DNA from: Lamellibrachia columna
Taxonomy: Eukaryota > Annelida > Polychaeta > Sabellida > Siboglinidae
DNA length: 64,000 nt
Reading direction: 5' to 3'
NCBI GenBank assembly: GCA_963662155.1
Contig: OY759263.1
Coordinates: 4,108,041 to 4,172,040, forward strand
Part shown: piece after piece, positions 11,691-62,339 of the stretch
How the letters are laid out: each line of letters begins with the position of its first letter
Position numbering within the stretch: position 1 is the stretch's first letter
Notes under the pieces: model-generated
Seen by the model: only the letters and a program-made list of their open reading frames with translations
Databases searched by the model: none
Told to the model about the DNA's origin: nothing
Position numbers and translations under genes: made by a program

Positions 11691-12215
11691 GACATCCGTA
11701 TCGTAAAAAGGACATAGACAAGCTAGAAAGAATACAACGAAGAGCAATCAAAATGATTCCATAATTGAGAGACCTTAGCTATGAAAGTCGCTTATTACAA
11801 TGTGGTTTGACAACACTAGAGACCAGGAGACTAAGAGGAGACCAAATAGAAGTATTTAAAATAGTGAACGGTTATGAGGATGTTGATAGGAATATGTTCT
11901 TCAAACTTAAAGAAGGCAGTAGAACCAGAGGACACAAAGCAGCATTAGTTAAGGAGCAGTGTAGGTTGGACATGAGAAAGTACTCTTTCTCACAGAGGGT
12001 GATAAATGAATGGAACAAACTGCCAAATGATTGTGTTAATACTAGTAGTGTGAATATGTTTAAAAATAGAATTGACAGATATTTGATAAGGGTGGGCTAC
12101 ACATAGATGAGAAAATTGTTGGACTCTCGATAAGCCAATGGCTTCCTTGTCCACTTTGCCATCTGGAACTTGTTGTTTGGGATGGCAATCTTTTTAAATC
12201 TTGTTAAATCTTGAA
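11690..12215 (+). mobile_element. CR1-like copy C, 5'-truncated 3' end
   Basis: Only the C-terminal part of ORF2 remains: RAIKMIP, RDLSYESRLLQCGLTTLETRR, the frame 11765-12106 and its TAG, then the AAGCCAATGGCTTCCTTGTC block and a TTGTTAAATC tail. The last 113 codons are intact, so this is a fairly recent truncated insertion of the copy-A subfamily. Confidence 0.85.
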
Positions 12216-12439
12216 ATGGCAAAAGGGATCAAGTGACGATGAGGTGTTTTTGAGATATCGGACAAAACAGCATCGCTTTGCTCTCTTGTGCATATTACGG
12301 CACAGTAATCATCCACAATTCTACGGACTATTTGACTGTGTATTTATAAAAATTACTTGTATATTGGTTGCTGCACCATCCGATATAGGCTAAGCCCTAG
12401 GAATAGTACATAATATAATTTGTGTAGTTCGATAATCGT

Positions 12440-12515
12440 AATTTTTTTCATTAAAAACAACTTTTGTAACAATTTGTTTGCATTGTAACGATGACATAAT
12501 TGTTAGTGATTTAGA
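12440..12515. repeat. Repeat matching 7152-7232
   Basis: The order of words AAACAACTTTTGTAACAATT, TTTGTTTGCA and GTTAGTGATTTAGAATAT is shared with 7152-7232. CR1 copy D begins directly after this segment. Confidence 0.5.
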
Positions 12516-12823
12516 ATATTTAACAAGATTTAACAAGATTGCCATCCCAAACAACAAGTTCCAGATAGCAAGTGGACAAGGAAGCCATTGACTTATCGAG
12601 AGTCCAACAATTTTCTCATCTATGTGTAGCCCGCCCTTATCAGATATCTGTCAATTGTGTTTTTAAACATATTCAAACTACTAGCATTAACACAATCATT
12701 TGGTAGTTTGTTCCATTCATTTATCACCCTCTGTGAGAAAGAGTACTTTCTCATGTCCAACCTACACTGCTCCTTAACTAATGCTGCTTTGTGTCCTCTG
12801 GTTCTACTGCCTTCTTTAAGTTT

Positions 12824-14095
12824 TTAGAACATATTCCTATCAACATCCTCATAACCGTTCACTATTTTAAACACTTCTATTTGGTCTCCTCTTAGTCTCC
12901 TGGTCTGTAGTGTTGTCAAACCACATTTTAATAAGCGGCTTTCGTAACTAAGGTCTCTCAATTCTGGAATAATTTTAGTTGCTCTTCGTTGTATTCTTTC
13001 TGGCTTGTCTATGTCCTTTTTACGACACGGCATCCATGCTTGAATACAATAGTCCAAATGTGGTCTAACTATTGCTTTGTACTGGGGTACAATTAGCTGT
13101 TTCTCCTTATATGTGATAGTTCTCCTAATTAGCCCTAGAATTTGATTTCCTTTCGAAGCAGCAATCCCACATTGCTCTGAAACTTTCATGTCAGCACTAA
13201 ATGTTACTCCTTTTCATGTGTGGTTCTACCTAGTACAGCATCCCCCATTTTATATTCTTTGTCCATGTTTCCATGTCCTATGTGTATGTTTTTACACTTC
13301 CCAAAATTGAATAACATTTGCCATTTTTTTGACCATTTAACTATTTATCTAGATCATCCTGTAAATTTGTTTTATCTGTATCATTAGTAACCTTTATGAA
13401 TACTTTTGTGTCATCTGTAAATTTCAGTACTTTGCAAGATATGTCATCTTCCAAATCATTTATATATATTAAAAAACAGTTTAAGGCCTAATACTGATCC
13501 CTGTGGTACCCCACTCAAAACAGATTTCCAGTTTGAAATCTCACCATCTACTATTACTCTGTCTTCTGTGTGTAAGCCACTTTTCTATCCAGTTGATTAC
13601 ATCATTACCTATACCATGGGCTTTTAGTTTAAGTAACACTCTTTGATATGGCACTTTATTGAAAGCTTTCTGAAAATCTAAGTAGACAACATCCACTGGT
13701 GACCCGTCATCTACCCACTTTGTGATTTCTTCCAAAAAACATAAGAGATTGGTTAGACATGACCTTGCTTTTGTGAACCCATGTTGAGATGTATTTATTA
13801 ATTTATGATTTACAAGGAATTCCACCATGTGGTCTCTAATTAATGTTTCAGGTAATTTACACACAAGTGATGTTAAACTCACTGGTCTGTAATTTTCTGG
13901 CTTGTTCCTCGATCCCTTCTTAAATAGCGGCGTAATGTTTGCTGCTTTCCATTCTGAAGGAACTATACCTTCTAGTGACAATTTGGCAAGTGGTGTACTA
14001 ATTTGCTCAACAATTTCCTTAAGCAGTTTTGGTGGTATTCCATCAATCCCAGGTGATTTATTATCTTTCATCTTCTTTGTTTTATTTGTTATCAT
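12824..14095 (-). pseudogene. Reverse transcriptase and C-terminal region of copy D
   Basis: The frame 14095-13541 covers KKMKDNKSPGIDGIPPKLL, the EWKAANITPLFKKG block, YRPVSLTS, QHGFTKARSCLTNLL and LDFQKAFNKVPY. Motifs B and C follow out of frame (13370-13540), and the frame 13189-12824 holds the C-terminal domain. Two or more frameshifts separate these parts. Confidence 0.8.
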
Positions 14096-14439
14096 TTCAG
14101 GAGTTACAAATAACTGCCATAAATGTTCTGATTTATTGCCCTCAAATTTAGTAAATGGAACTGGAACTGGGACTCATTCAGGACCTCTGCCATTTGAAAC
14201 CCGTCTGAAATTATGTTTCCACTGTTTTCCAGTGGTCCGACCTTATCTCAGACTTTCTGTTTACTCCTTACATAAGCATAGAAACTCTGTCATTTTAAAT
14301 ATTACCTGCCAGTTTTTTTTCAAAGGTTCTTTTAGATTTTCTAATTTCAGTTGTAGCTAGGTTAAGTGCCTGTTTTAATTTGTATATTCTTCATCCTTTC
14401 TGGTACGCCTATAAACCATCCACATAGTTTACTTAAACA

Positions 14440-15210
14440 TTATTTTTCTAATAGCTTCTTTTGACAAGTGTTTCTAGACCGTTTTCCTTGTTTATTCATA
14501 GGAACAAATTTATCAATGATACTCTCAATTTCATATTTTAGAATATTCCAACATTCAATTGTGGTCTTATTCATCAGCATGTTATTCCAATCTAGCTTTG
14601 CTAAGTATTTTCTCATATCTTTATTGTTACCTTTGTGGAAGTTTCTCCTATATGTTTTTTTGTTTTGACTTTCTGATTTTACATTAATGTCAAAATGTAT
14701 TTGATTGTGGTCACTGTTACCCAATGGTTCATGTATTTTTACATTATCCACTAATTCTTTTTGCGATGACAAAACTATATCTAATACATTATCTCCCCTT
14801 GTTGGTTCTAGCACGTGCTGAGTAAGGAAGCTATCCTGAATTAAAAATAGAAATTGTTGGTCCTCACCCCCTGTACTCTCTAGAGATTTCCATTGTATGT
14901 GTCCATGGTTAAAATCTCCCATTATGATACACTCCCGTTTACTAACTTCCTTTATAGCATTTCGTATTTTTGTGTTATCTTCGTTTATGTTTGGACGGTA
15001 AACTAATCCAATAGTTAATTTTGAATTTCCTGAAACTATTTTGCACCAAACAGCTTCATCGCAATCTGCTTCCCTTTCTAATTTTATTTCATAAGCCTGA
15101 ATAGATTCTTTAACATATAAAATAACTCCCCCTCCCCTTCTTCCTATTTGATCTCTCCTAAACATTACGTATCCTGTCAATCTTAATTCAGCATCATTGT
15201 ATGTGTCCAT
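14440..15210 (-). pseudogene. Second endonuclease segment of copy D
   Basis: An uninterrupted 256-codon frame covers the endonuclease from DAELRLTGY to the linker. Visible are YRPN, MGDFNHGHIQ, PTRGDNVLDIVLSS and GNSDHNQIHFDI, the conserved Asn/Asp/His blocks of APE-type endonucleases. It continues into the basic linker preceding RT. A frameshift then separates it from the RT frame. Confidence 0.8.
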
Positions 15211-15660
15211 GGTTAAAATCTCCCATTATGATACATTCCCCTTTACTAGCTTCCTTTATAGCATTTTGTGTTATCTTCGTTTATGTTTGGACTTCGATAA
15301 ACTAATCTAATAGTTAATTTTTAATTTCCTGAAACTATTTTGCAACAAACAGCTTCATCGCAATCTGCTTCTCTTTCTAATTTTATTTCACAAGCCTGAA
15401 TAGATTCTTTAACATATACAATAACTCCCCCTCCCCTTCTTCCTATTCGATCTCTCCTAAACATTACATATCCTGTCAATCCTAATTCAGCATCTGTTAT
15501 GTCTGTGTTGGCCCATGATTCTGTAATACCAATTATGTGAGGGTCAGTATCTTCTACCATAATGTTTAATTCGTTTTTCTTACTATACTCCTAGCATTTA
15601 AATACACGCATCTATAACCTGCTTCAGACATGTTTTTCGGACTTGTTGTTATTGGTTTGT
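15195..15660 (-). pseudogene. First endonuclease segment of copy D
   Basis: It runs from the region coding NARSIV-equivalent residues through ITESWANTDITDAELGLTGY and FRRDRIGRRGGG to GDFNHGHIQ, then breaks off. The sequence after the break returns to DAELRLTGY, that is, to a point already passed. This is a partial tandem duplication of about 350 bases or two overlapping insertions. Confidence 0.7.
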
Positions 15661-15716
15661 CTGAACTAGTGGCCTCTTGTCCTGCTTGAGGCATCTTTAA
15701 GTAACCCCCTGCGCTT

Positions 15717-16440
15717 CTAGTTTAAACAATGTTCACTACCAAAAATATTTGTTATGCTACCCATGCCACTGTCTACTGCTGCTGTGAGTCCATCTGCAAA
15801 TACTGCTGCTCCCTTTCCACTTAGATGAAGCCCATCCTTCATGTACATATCAGCCCTTCCAACAAAACTGCCCCACAAATCCAACTTCCTCTTCCATACA
15901 TAGCTTCTGGACTAGCATGTTAATTGCCCTCCCCCGGCAATTTCGATATCTGTGACCCCTCTTTCCTATTACTGGTAAAATCCATGACAGGATTACCTGC
16001 CCAACCCACGTCTGCTTTAGTGTTCTGACCAACTTCCTGTACTTCCTAACTAGGGCAGTTGTACCCTCCCTCTCTACGTTATTTGTCCCTACATGTACTA
16101 AAACAGATCCACCCTTGCCTGAACCCACAATGTTTTCTACCCTCTCAGGTATCGCCTCTATTTTGGCCCCAGGCAAGCAAACCACCACATCATCTCCCTT
16201 ATTTAAGACTCTGTCGGTCTTCCTAACTATTGAGTCCCCCATAAACACCCTCGCTCTCTTTCTCACCCCCTCTATCACTGCCTCAGAATAGCTCTTCCGA
16301 TGGATCCCTTCCACCACATTCTGTCCTGCAGCCTTGTCACTTGGCAGGCTGTTATCAGTCTCTCTCTCACCCATCAACCTGTCACCTTTCCCTCCCATCT
16401 CCTGGCTAACTTTCGCTCCCGTTGCCTTCCCTCCTGACAC
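15717..16440 (-). pseudogene. CR1 ORF1 with SGNH/GDSL esterase-like domain
   Basis: The minus-strand frame 16440-15850 (196 codons) contains RVFMGDSIV (nucleophile block GDS), VCLPGAKIEAI (second block Gly), and VHVGTNNVEREG (third block, GTNN). After a frameshift near 15860 the last block appears as DGLHLSGKGAAVFADGL, with the Asp and His of the D-x-x-H motif. ORF1 esterase domains are known from CR1-type elements, where they are thought to help handle the RNP or membranes. All four SGNH blocks are recognisable in order, though split by the frameshift. The N-terminal side is low-complexity Lys/Gly/Glu. Confidence 0.8.
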
Positions 16441-16650
16441 CTTCCCTCCCGTCTACTTCACTACCATCGCCTTAACTATCGTCTACCCCCTCCCCCCCCC
16501 GTCTCCTTCGCTACTGTCTCCTCCACTCCACTCCACTCTCCTTCGATCCATTTGCCTTCCCTCCCATTTCTTTCCTTCCCGTCTCGTTTCGTCCTGTTCC
16601 CCTATGTCCCATCTCCTTACGTCCTGTCTCCCTACGACCTACGAAATATG

Positions 16651-18000
16651 GATGTCTTAGGCAAAAGTTGTGAAAACGGCATATTATATTACATATAGCG
16701 ACTGGCTCGACGCAACGATTCTTGCCTACGTTACCATATTGTTTATGACGTTGACTATATTTGGTAACGTAGTGTTACTTGCTTCCTTTTGAAAAAAATG
16801 TGTGACATAAAGAAGCAGGTGCTATCAAATCAACCTTGAATAACCCCCTTAACAAACACCAAAGCAGAACAATTATGTGACCAATTGTGGCAAATGATGT
16901 ACATTTTAACAATTATTAAGTTTTTGTGTTTTTTTTTCAATTTGGAAATGCACTAAGTTCGGACACACGACTATTTCCAATGTTCATGTCAACAAGGTAT
17001 TATTAGTAACCTTTGCTATTTGTTGCTGTGCAATAATTCGTAATATTTTCATTAATTTGTTACGCGGTCATGAACATGTGTATGGGCATTATTGGCCTAT
17101 TTGGGAGAAAAAGGCGATTAGGCAAAACAGTTATTTTGTAAACTAAACTCTTGAAATTTTAATATGTTGTTTACCTGATAAAGGAATGTGCACTACTTGG
17201 AAAAATGGTTTTCATAGAACTTGTCACACTTTCTCATTTTCGGTGTTGAAATTCGTAAAATATCGGAAAAGTAAAAATTTAAGGCTGTATTATTCTTAGA
17301 GTATAGTACTGGTGTGTCCACAGTGGTCTGTGATACGTAGTGACTCGGCCACAGGCTGAGCATGATAAGTGGTCCCTGCTTTGGGTTTCATGTTCCCTGC
17401 TATAACTACACTTAACAAAAACCCTGGCCCTGAGGCATTTGGTAAACATTGCTATCATGACTGTCACGTATAAACTACCACGTAATCCCATCCTGGGGAC
17501 AGGCATTTTTGCTAGTATATATATAAAAGTGGCGCCACGCGGCACCAAGAGTATTAACATGACCGGTTATTATTTCAATGTAGAATAACCATTCAGTTAC
17601 ATGTTGAGCGTCGATGTGGTTGATTAAAAATACAATGAATTCTCCCTATTGATATCGTTTCGGCTACGATTTGGCAACATTTCTTGCAATGTCAAACATG
17701 TCATAAACACATGATGTATGGTTAACATATAGCCAGGACAACACTTCTGAGATGTTTATTAACATTCCGTTTATTTTTGCTGGGTCTAAAATATTGCAGC
17801 TCCGTAAATAGTTTTAGTCGCCATACGGGCTACTGTAGTCAAACATTGAAGTCGCCCGAAGAAATTTTTGGGCGCTAAATCTCACCCCTGATAATTTCCA
17901 TCACAATGAAAAGTACACTTTGCATCCAGGTGACTATGTGTGCGACCTTGGCTTCCTTGGCTACCTTGGAGTTGGACAGAATGGAACTGGAAGCAGCAAC
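16651..18000. other. Interval without recognised genes
   Basis: AT-rich sequence with short frames only. I see no transposon or exon I can defend. Confidence 0.5.
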
Positions 18001-18009
18001 ATGTTGTGA

Positions 18010-18250
18010 GGGGTGTGGCAGGTGATGGGAGGTGGGAGGTTGGCCTCCAAAATAGGTGGGAGGTAGGATTAATGTGAGGTGGAAGATAGAATTTCTGGAG
18101 GTGGGAAGTAGGATTGACAGGACGTGGGAGGTAGAATTGACGGGACGTAGGGGGTGGACTCTAAAAATTGGTGGAAATTTAGCCCTACAAACAGGTATGA
18201 GATGGGAGGTTGGGGCGCAAAACAGGTGGGAGATGGGAGATTGAGAACCC
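18010..18250. repeat. Degenerate G-rich tandem repeat
   Basis: Variants of GGTGGGAGGTAGGATTGAC recur about every 25-35 bases. The purine strand bias is strong (GGGAGG, GGTGGGA words). The short frames over it are artefacts of this composition. Confidence 0.65.
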
Positions 18251-18751
18251 TACCACACCCCCTCTCTTGTTATGCATCAGTGAGGAGACCAGTGGCTTAT
18301 TTAGGAGGGCCTACTAGGTCATGGCCCCCTTTGGCTTCCATCTTATTTGATGGCTAAATATTTCAAGAGAAAGAAAATACAATCCAAGGCAAGACCAGTG
18401 TAGAGTGAAATAGGCCAAATCAATGACATTTAATTAAGTAATCACGAGCTAGCAATTATGCAAGCATCCACCATCAAAATGACATACATAATCACAGCAA
18501 GCATGCTGGCCCCCAAATGTTGTGTACGAGTAATATCTACAATTCACAGACATATTATGCCAGACTACCAAACATTGATAATGTTGCAGGTACTAACTAT
18601 ATCACTACTGACTAGCATTTACTATTCACACTGTTTATGTGGGGGTCTCTCCAGATTAAAATCCCTGTGTACACTACTGAACATAGCATAAGAGGAAAAA
18701 GCACTAAGGCAAAACCTCGTGTACAAATCTGGAACTGGGAAAAGCGTCAAG

Positions 18752-20690
18752 ATTTAACAAGATTGCCATCTCGAACAACAAGTTCCAGATGGCAAGTGGA
18801 CAAGGAAGCCATTGGCTTATCGAGAGTCCAACAATTTTCTCATCTATGTGTAGCCCACCCTTATCAGATATCTGTCAATTCTATTTTTAAACATATTCAC
18901 ACTACTAGCATTAACACAATCATTTGGCAGTTTGTTCCATTCATTTATTACTCTCAATGAGAAAGAGTACTTTCTCATGTCCAACCTACACTGCTCCTTA
19001 ACTAATGCTGCTTTGTGTCCTCTGGTTCTACTGCCTTCTTTAAGTTTGAAGAACATATTCCTATCAACATCCTCATAACCGTTCACTATTTTAAACACTT
19101 CTATTTGGTCTCCTCTTAGTCTCCTGGTCTCTAGTGTTGTCAAACCACATTGTAATAAGTGACTTTCGTAACTAAAGTCTCTCAATTCTGGAATCATTTT
19201 AGTTGCTCTTCGTTGTATTCCTTCTAGCTTGTCTATTACTTTTTTACGATATGGCCTCCTTGCTTGAATACAAAATTCCAAATGTGGTCTAACTATTCCT
19301 TTGTACAGGGGTACAATTAGATGTTTCTCCTAATTAGCCCTTGAATTTGATTTCCTTTCGAAGCAGCAATCCCACATTGCTCTGAAACTTTCATGTCAGC
19401 ACTAAATGTTACTCCTAAATCCTTTTCTTGTGTAGTTCTACCTAGTACAGCATCCCCCATTTTATATTCCTCGTCCATATTTCCATGTCCTATGTGTATA
19501 CATTTACACTTCCCAAAATTTAATAACATTTGCCATTTTTCTGACCATTTAACTAATTTTTCTAGATCGTCCTGTAAACTTTGTTTATCTGTATCATTAG
19601 TAACCTTTCTGAATACTTTTGTGTCTTCTGCAAATTTGAGTACTTTGCTAGATATGTCATCCTCCAAATCATTTATATATATTAAAAACAGTATAGGGCC
19701 TAATACTGATCCCTTTGGTACCCCACTCAAAACAGATTTCCAGTTTGAAATCTCACCATCTACTATTACTCTCTGTCTTCTGTGTGTAAGCCACTTTTCT
19801 ATCCAGTTGAATATATCATTACCTATACCATGGGCTTTTAGTTTAAGTAACAATCTTTGATGTGGCACTTTATTGAAAGCTTTCTGAAAATCTAAGTAGA
19901 CAACATCCACTGGTGACCCGTCATCTACCCACTTTGTAATTTCTTCCAAAAAACATAAGAGATTGGTTAGACATGACCTTGCTTTTAGGAATCCATGTTG
20001 AGATGTATTTATTAATTTATGTTTTACAAGGAATTCCACCATGTGGTCTCTAATTAATGTTTTGAATAATTTACATACAACTTATGTTAAACTCACTGGT
20101 CTGTCATTTCCTGGCTTCTTCCTCGATCCCTTCTTAAATAGCGGTGTAATGTTTGCTTCTTTCCACTCTGAAGTAACTATTCCTTCTTCTAGTGGTAAAC
20201 AATTTTGCAATTGGTGTACTAATTTGCTCAACAATTTCCTTAAGCAGTTTTGGTGGTATCCCATCAACTGCAGGTGATTTATTATCTTTCATCTTCTTAA
20301 TTTTCTTTGGTATCATTTCAGGAGTTACAAATAACTTCCCTAAATGTTCTGATTTATTGCCCTCAAATTTAGTCAATGGAACTGGAAGTGAGCTGATATC
20401 TTCTGTGGTAAAAACTGAGCTGAAATACTCATTCAGGACCTCTGCCATTTGGAACCCATAATTTGGAAATTATGTTTTCACTGTTGTTTTCCAGTGGTCC
20501 GACCTTATCTCGAACTTTCTGTTTACTCCTTACATAAGCATAGAAACTCTATATAATTTTTTATAGTACCTGCCAATTTTTTTTCAAAGGTTCTTTTAGA
20601 TTTTCTAATTTCAGTTGTAGCTAGGTTAAGTGCCTCTTTGTAGTTTGTGTAGTCTTCTACATTTCCAGTGTGTTTATAGACCCTCCACAG
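18752..20690 (-). mobile_element. CR1-like copy E, 5'-truncated
   Basis: Minus-strand copy beginning (5') in the linker before RT and ending with the tail at 18752. The RT frame 20042-19317 (241 codons) contains QHGFLKARSCLTNLL, LDFQKAFNKVPH, SGVPKGSVLGP and FAEDTKVF. The catalytic FADD has therefore become FAED, and PQG has become PKG. The last frame 19281-18844 ends in the usual YLIRVGYT. It lies just upstream of the first CACHD1 exon found. Confidence 0.9.
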
Positions 20691-20733
20691 CATCTCTATA
20701 CATACAGTGTTTTACAGTGGTCTACCACATGAA

Positions 20734-20935
20734 GTTGCAGTTCCGAACCTATGGCACAACTACCGTAGGGTTACCCAATGCAATACTATAACCCACAGTT
20801 GATTGACTGCTCCAATTTATGTCCAAGGGAGGAGGGTGGGAAAAAAACACTCAAAACTCCTGATTAGCACACTTAGCTATTAACAGACCAACAAAACTGT
20901 TCTAGAATTAACTCCAACAATTAGCAAAGAATAAC
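20734..20935 (-). repeat. Unclassified interspersed repeat, copy 1
   Basis: Its reverse complement matches 52755-52945 over about 190 bases, including CTAATCAGGAGTTTTGAGTG, CCCACCCTC and GGGTTATAGTATT words. No coding potential is seen. The family is unknown to me. Confidence 0.75.
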
Positions 20936-21221
20936 AAGTAACAATAACAAGAGCAAGTATTCATGTTGCACCAAATGAATTTGAGAAAAAGTGAAGCTGG
21001 ATATATGCAACGTGGCTCTTTATATAGTTCTCTGTATCACTCCACTTATCGGCGTAATTAGGCTGACCCTATCGTCATCATCGTTCGCATAATCCGTGCT
21101 GCATAGTTACATTATCCTGCCACTGGTTATATGTAATAACCATGTCACATTTATTGCCCTGTTATCAAGCATAAAATCCTTTATGCGTCCACTGTCACAT
21201 AAATTCATTTATGCAGAAGAA

Positions 21222-21390
21222 TAATGAGGACAAGGAATCCATTGGCTTATCGAGAGTCCAGCAATTTTCCATCTGTAACCCGCCCTCCTGAGATGTAATT
21301 AGTCAATTTTTTTTAAACATATTCATGCTGCTAGCATTTACACAATCAGTAGATAATACGTTCCTTTCATTTATCTGTAGATAATGTGTT
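21222..21390 (-). mobile_element. CR1-like copy F, 3' fragment
   Basis: Reverse complement of the CR1 3' end: CATTGGCTTATCGAGAGTCC, then CCCGCCCTCCTGA as in copy H. Only about 170 bases remain, about 60 bases upstream of the first recognised CACHD1 exon. Confidence 0.8.
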
Positions 21391-21451
21391 TAATTAGCAC
21401 TAAAAACACGAATGCTTGTGATCTTACAGAAACCACAGTGTTTGTTTGTAG

Positions 21452-59930
<38,479 letters not shown>

Positions 59931-59982
59931 AAACATGGCCAACACCATGTGATAGGTCATGATCATAGTACTCTGACATTAC

Positions 59983-59988
59983 AATAAA
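59983..59988 (+). promoter_or_regulatory. Polyadenylation signal candidate for CACHD1
   Basis: AATAAA occurs 53 bases after the stop. A further AATAAA at 61245-61250 could end a longer 3' UTR. Confidence 0.5.
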
Positions 59989-61700
59989 GCCAAAACTCTT
60001 AAACCACCAAAAAAAGCAGAAGTCGGCAAAAATATGCCACCACTTCTTTGATGAGGCTGATATAACATGTTTAAAGTTTGTTGGTTTGATACATTTCTTG
60101 TAGAATTAATGCTGCTGACAGCTGTATTACAACTTGATGGCTCATACACTGTGGGCTCATAGAATTATATCGTGAACAAAATAATTGGAGAAATTTGACC
60201 TGAGAAGAAGATTGGTAAGTTTTACAACAGACCCAGCATAATAATTATGCTAGTCTGCTAGACATTTAATGAACATTTTGTGTTGCTTTAAAACTAAAAT
60301 TAAATGGTGTTAAACACTCTTCACCTTCTTCCACATAATATCTTAGCAGTGGGGGCCACATCACATTCTTGTCTGCTATCTCAATCACTTTTCTCCATCT
60401 CTCTTCATCTTCTCACATTCTCTGTTTTAAACACCTGGCTTTTCCAGATCTATCTCCACACTATCCTCCACCTTAATTTGTCATTCTCTCCTACTGTACC
60501 ACCATTTTCTGTTTTCCATGTTCTCTGTGTCAATCTCTTTTCACTCATTCTCTGAATGTGGCTTGCATGTCAGTCTTCCTTTTCAGGTGTTTCTTCATTC
60601 CAATCTCTTCTCGTAACTCCACCATCCTCCTGTCATCTTGTTTCGCTCAACATATTCTCCGAACCCAGTTGCTCTCTGTTAACTGTAACTTCTATTCCTG
60701 TCTGTCAAGGCAAGTATTCCGAACCCACATATACACAAGCCAGCACCACACATATCCTGTCATCCAATTACAATGGGTGAATACAAAAGTCAACTGCCAA
60801 TTTACCTACTTACACCCTGTGACTACATTTTGAATATCTTCTCCCTGAACATGGGTAAAGGAAGACACTGCAGGTAAAATGATGATTTTGTGGGAAATAT
60901 CATTATGGCATATTTTGCCATATTCACTTTGTTTAATGTGTTAAATATCAACTAGTTCACTGGTGAAACAAAGCACATGTACATAAATACTTATTTAAGA
61001 AATAAAGTTGTCTTGCCAAAAAGATTTTGTGTTCCTGAAACCATATTTGGAGGAAGCACTTTGCTGGTAGTGATTATGTTAGCCTTATAAAGTTGAATGT
61101 TGTATTCAGCCTAAATCTTCTGTACACAAATGTTAGGGGAACAGTCTACATAACAAAATGTATGAAACTTAGGAGTTTGTATGCATTATGTGTGTTATAT
61201 CATTATTTATATTATATAATGTGTTAGACAGTTTTGTACTGACAAATAAAGTACACGTATACTGTTTCTTAGGTTATGTAAAAATAAATCCACATCAAAA
61301 CATGATGACTCCCAAATGTGTGTATTGACTTTCAAAAATGTGTAGTATGCAGAAAACCTGAATATAACCTGTAGTGGGTTGGTACAGCAAGACTAGCTGG
61401 ACCTTGAAGCACACAATTGCAGGTTACGCCAACAACAACATGTTCCCATCTACAACTTTTAGCATGCGTGAAAGTCAGTGATCAAACTACTTCAGTGTAA
61501 ATTGTATGTATTGCTGTGGTTAAAAATGGTGACAATCTGGTCTGTTGAAGAAAACTGAAAAATTTTACCCAACCATGCAGGAGAGTCAATGGAATGTGTG
61601 AAGTTGTCAACTGATTATACCAAACAACACTTCAAAGGCATGCAGTCGTTTGAAACGTTACTGTAACTACTGGGACATAAATAGTCAAAACACTTTGGGA
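59989..61700. other. CACHD1 3' UTR or intergenic, no gene seen
   Basis: Pyrimidine-rich stretch at 60330-60700, otherwise AT-rich. The short frames at 60304-60833 are composed of Ser/Leu/Phe from the CT bias and show no domain. Confidence 0.5.
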
Positions 61701-61705
61701 ACAAC

Positions 61706-61816
61706 TATATATGAATTACCATTTTCTTCAACCACAACTATTTTGATAACTCACTCAACGTTTCGACTGCCAATAATAATAGTCAAAATAGTTGTGGTTG
61801 AAGAAAATCGTAATTC

Positions 61817-61824
<8 letters not shown>
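61706..61824. repeat. Long inverted repeat, about 41-bp arms
   Basis: TATATATGAATTACCATTTT with the following TTCAACCACAACTATTTTGA is repeated in inverse at 61783-61824, with two or three differences and a 36-base loop. Confidence 0.93.

Positions 61825-61856
<32 letters not shown>
61820..61856. repeat. (TA)n microsatellite
   Basis: About 18 TA units adjoining the right arm of the inverted repeat. Confidence 0.95.
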
Positions 61857-61857
<1 letters not shown>

Positions 61858-62339
61858 AACTTGATGAACATTTTCACAAGGAACAACTATAGTTACATTG
61901 TTTAACTACATGTTACATGCAACTAAAATGTTTGACCAAACATTACAGTTTGAGTAACCAGCAAGTTTTCCTCATCAGGACATTTAGTGAAGTCAACAAC
62001 AGACCAGTTGCAGGTGTAAAAATGGTTACACAAACACTTTATTTCATAATAAGTACAGTTAAATTAAGATACCAATCTGATGAATTTACTCATGCTCTTT
62101 AAGAAGGCAGTGGTTGTCCATAAGTCTTTTACCTAAGTACATATTAGATCACATTCAAACATTGCAATGGAAGTTGCATCTTCACCGTAGTGGACAGGAT
62201 TGATCGTCCAATGTCTAGGTATTCCATGTGTTCAAACCAGATGTACTACATAGCCAGTTGTAATGGATAAAACGTTCTGATCTCATTTATTTTATATAAG
62301 TGGCTTCCAGTGTAACTAATTTTGTAATTGTAATCTCCA

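Larger units (their letters stand above)
12516..16650 (-). mobile_element. CR1-like copy D, longest copy, with ORF1 esterase, endonuclease and RT
   Basis: Read on the minus strand from 16650 down, this copy has a purine-rich ORF1 5' part, an esterase-like ORF1, a short linker, a partly duplicated endonuclease domain, RT and the C-terminal domain. It ends in a TTAAATCTTG-type tail at 12516. It is the template for recognising the other copies. Frameshifts occur in ORF1 (about 15850), between endonuclease and RT, and in the C-terminal part, so it cannot move by itself. The intact stretches exceed 180 codons, which points to moderate age. Confidence 0.9.

Noticed and set aside
60304..60833. Frames in the pyrimidine-rich stretch downstream of CACHD1
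   Set aside because: Composition-driven Ser/Leu/Phe peptides with no domain and no splice context.
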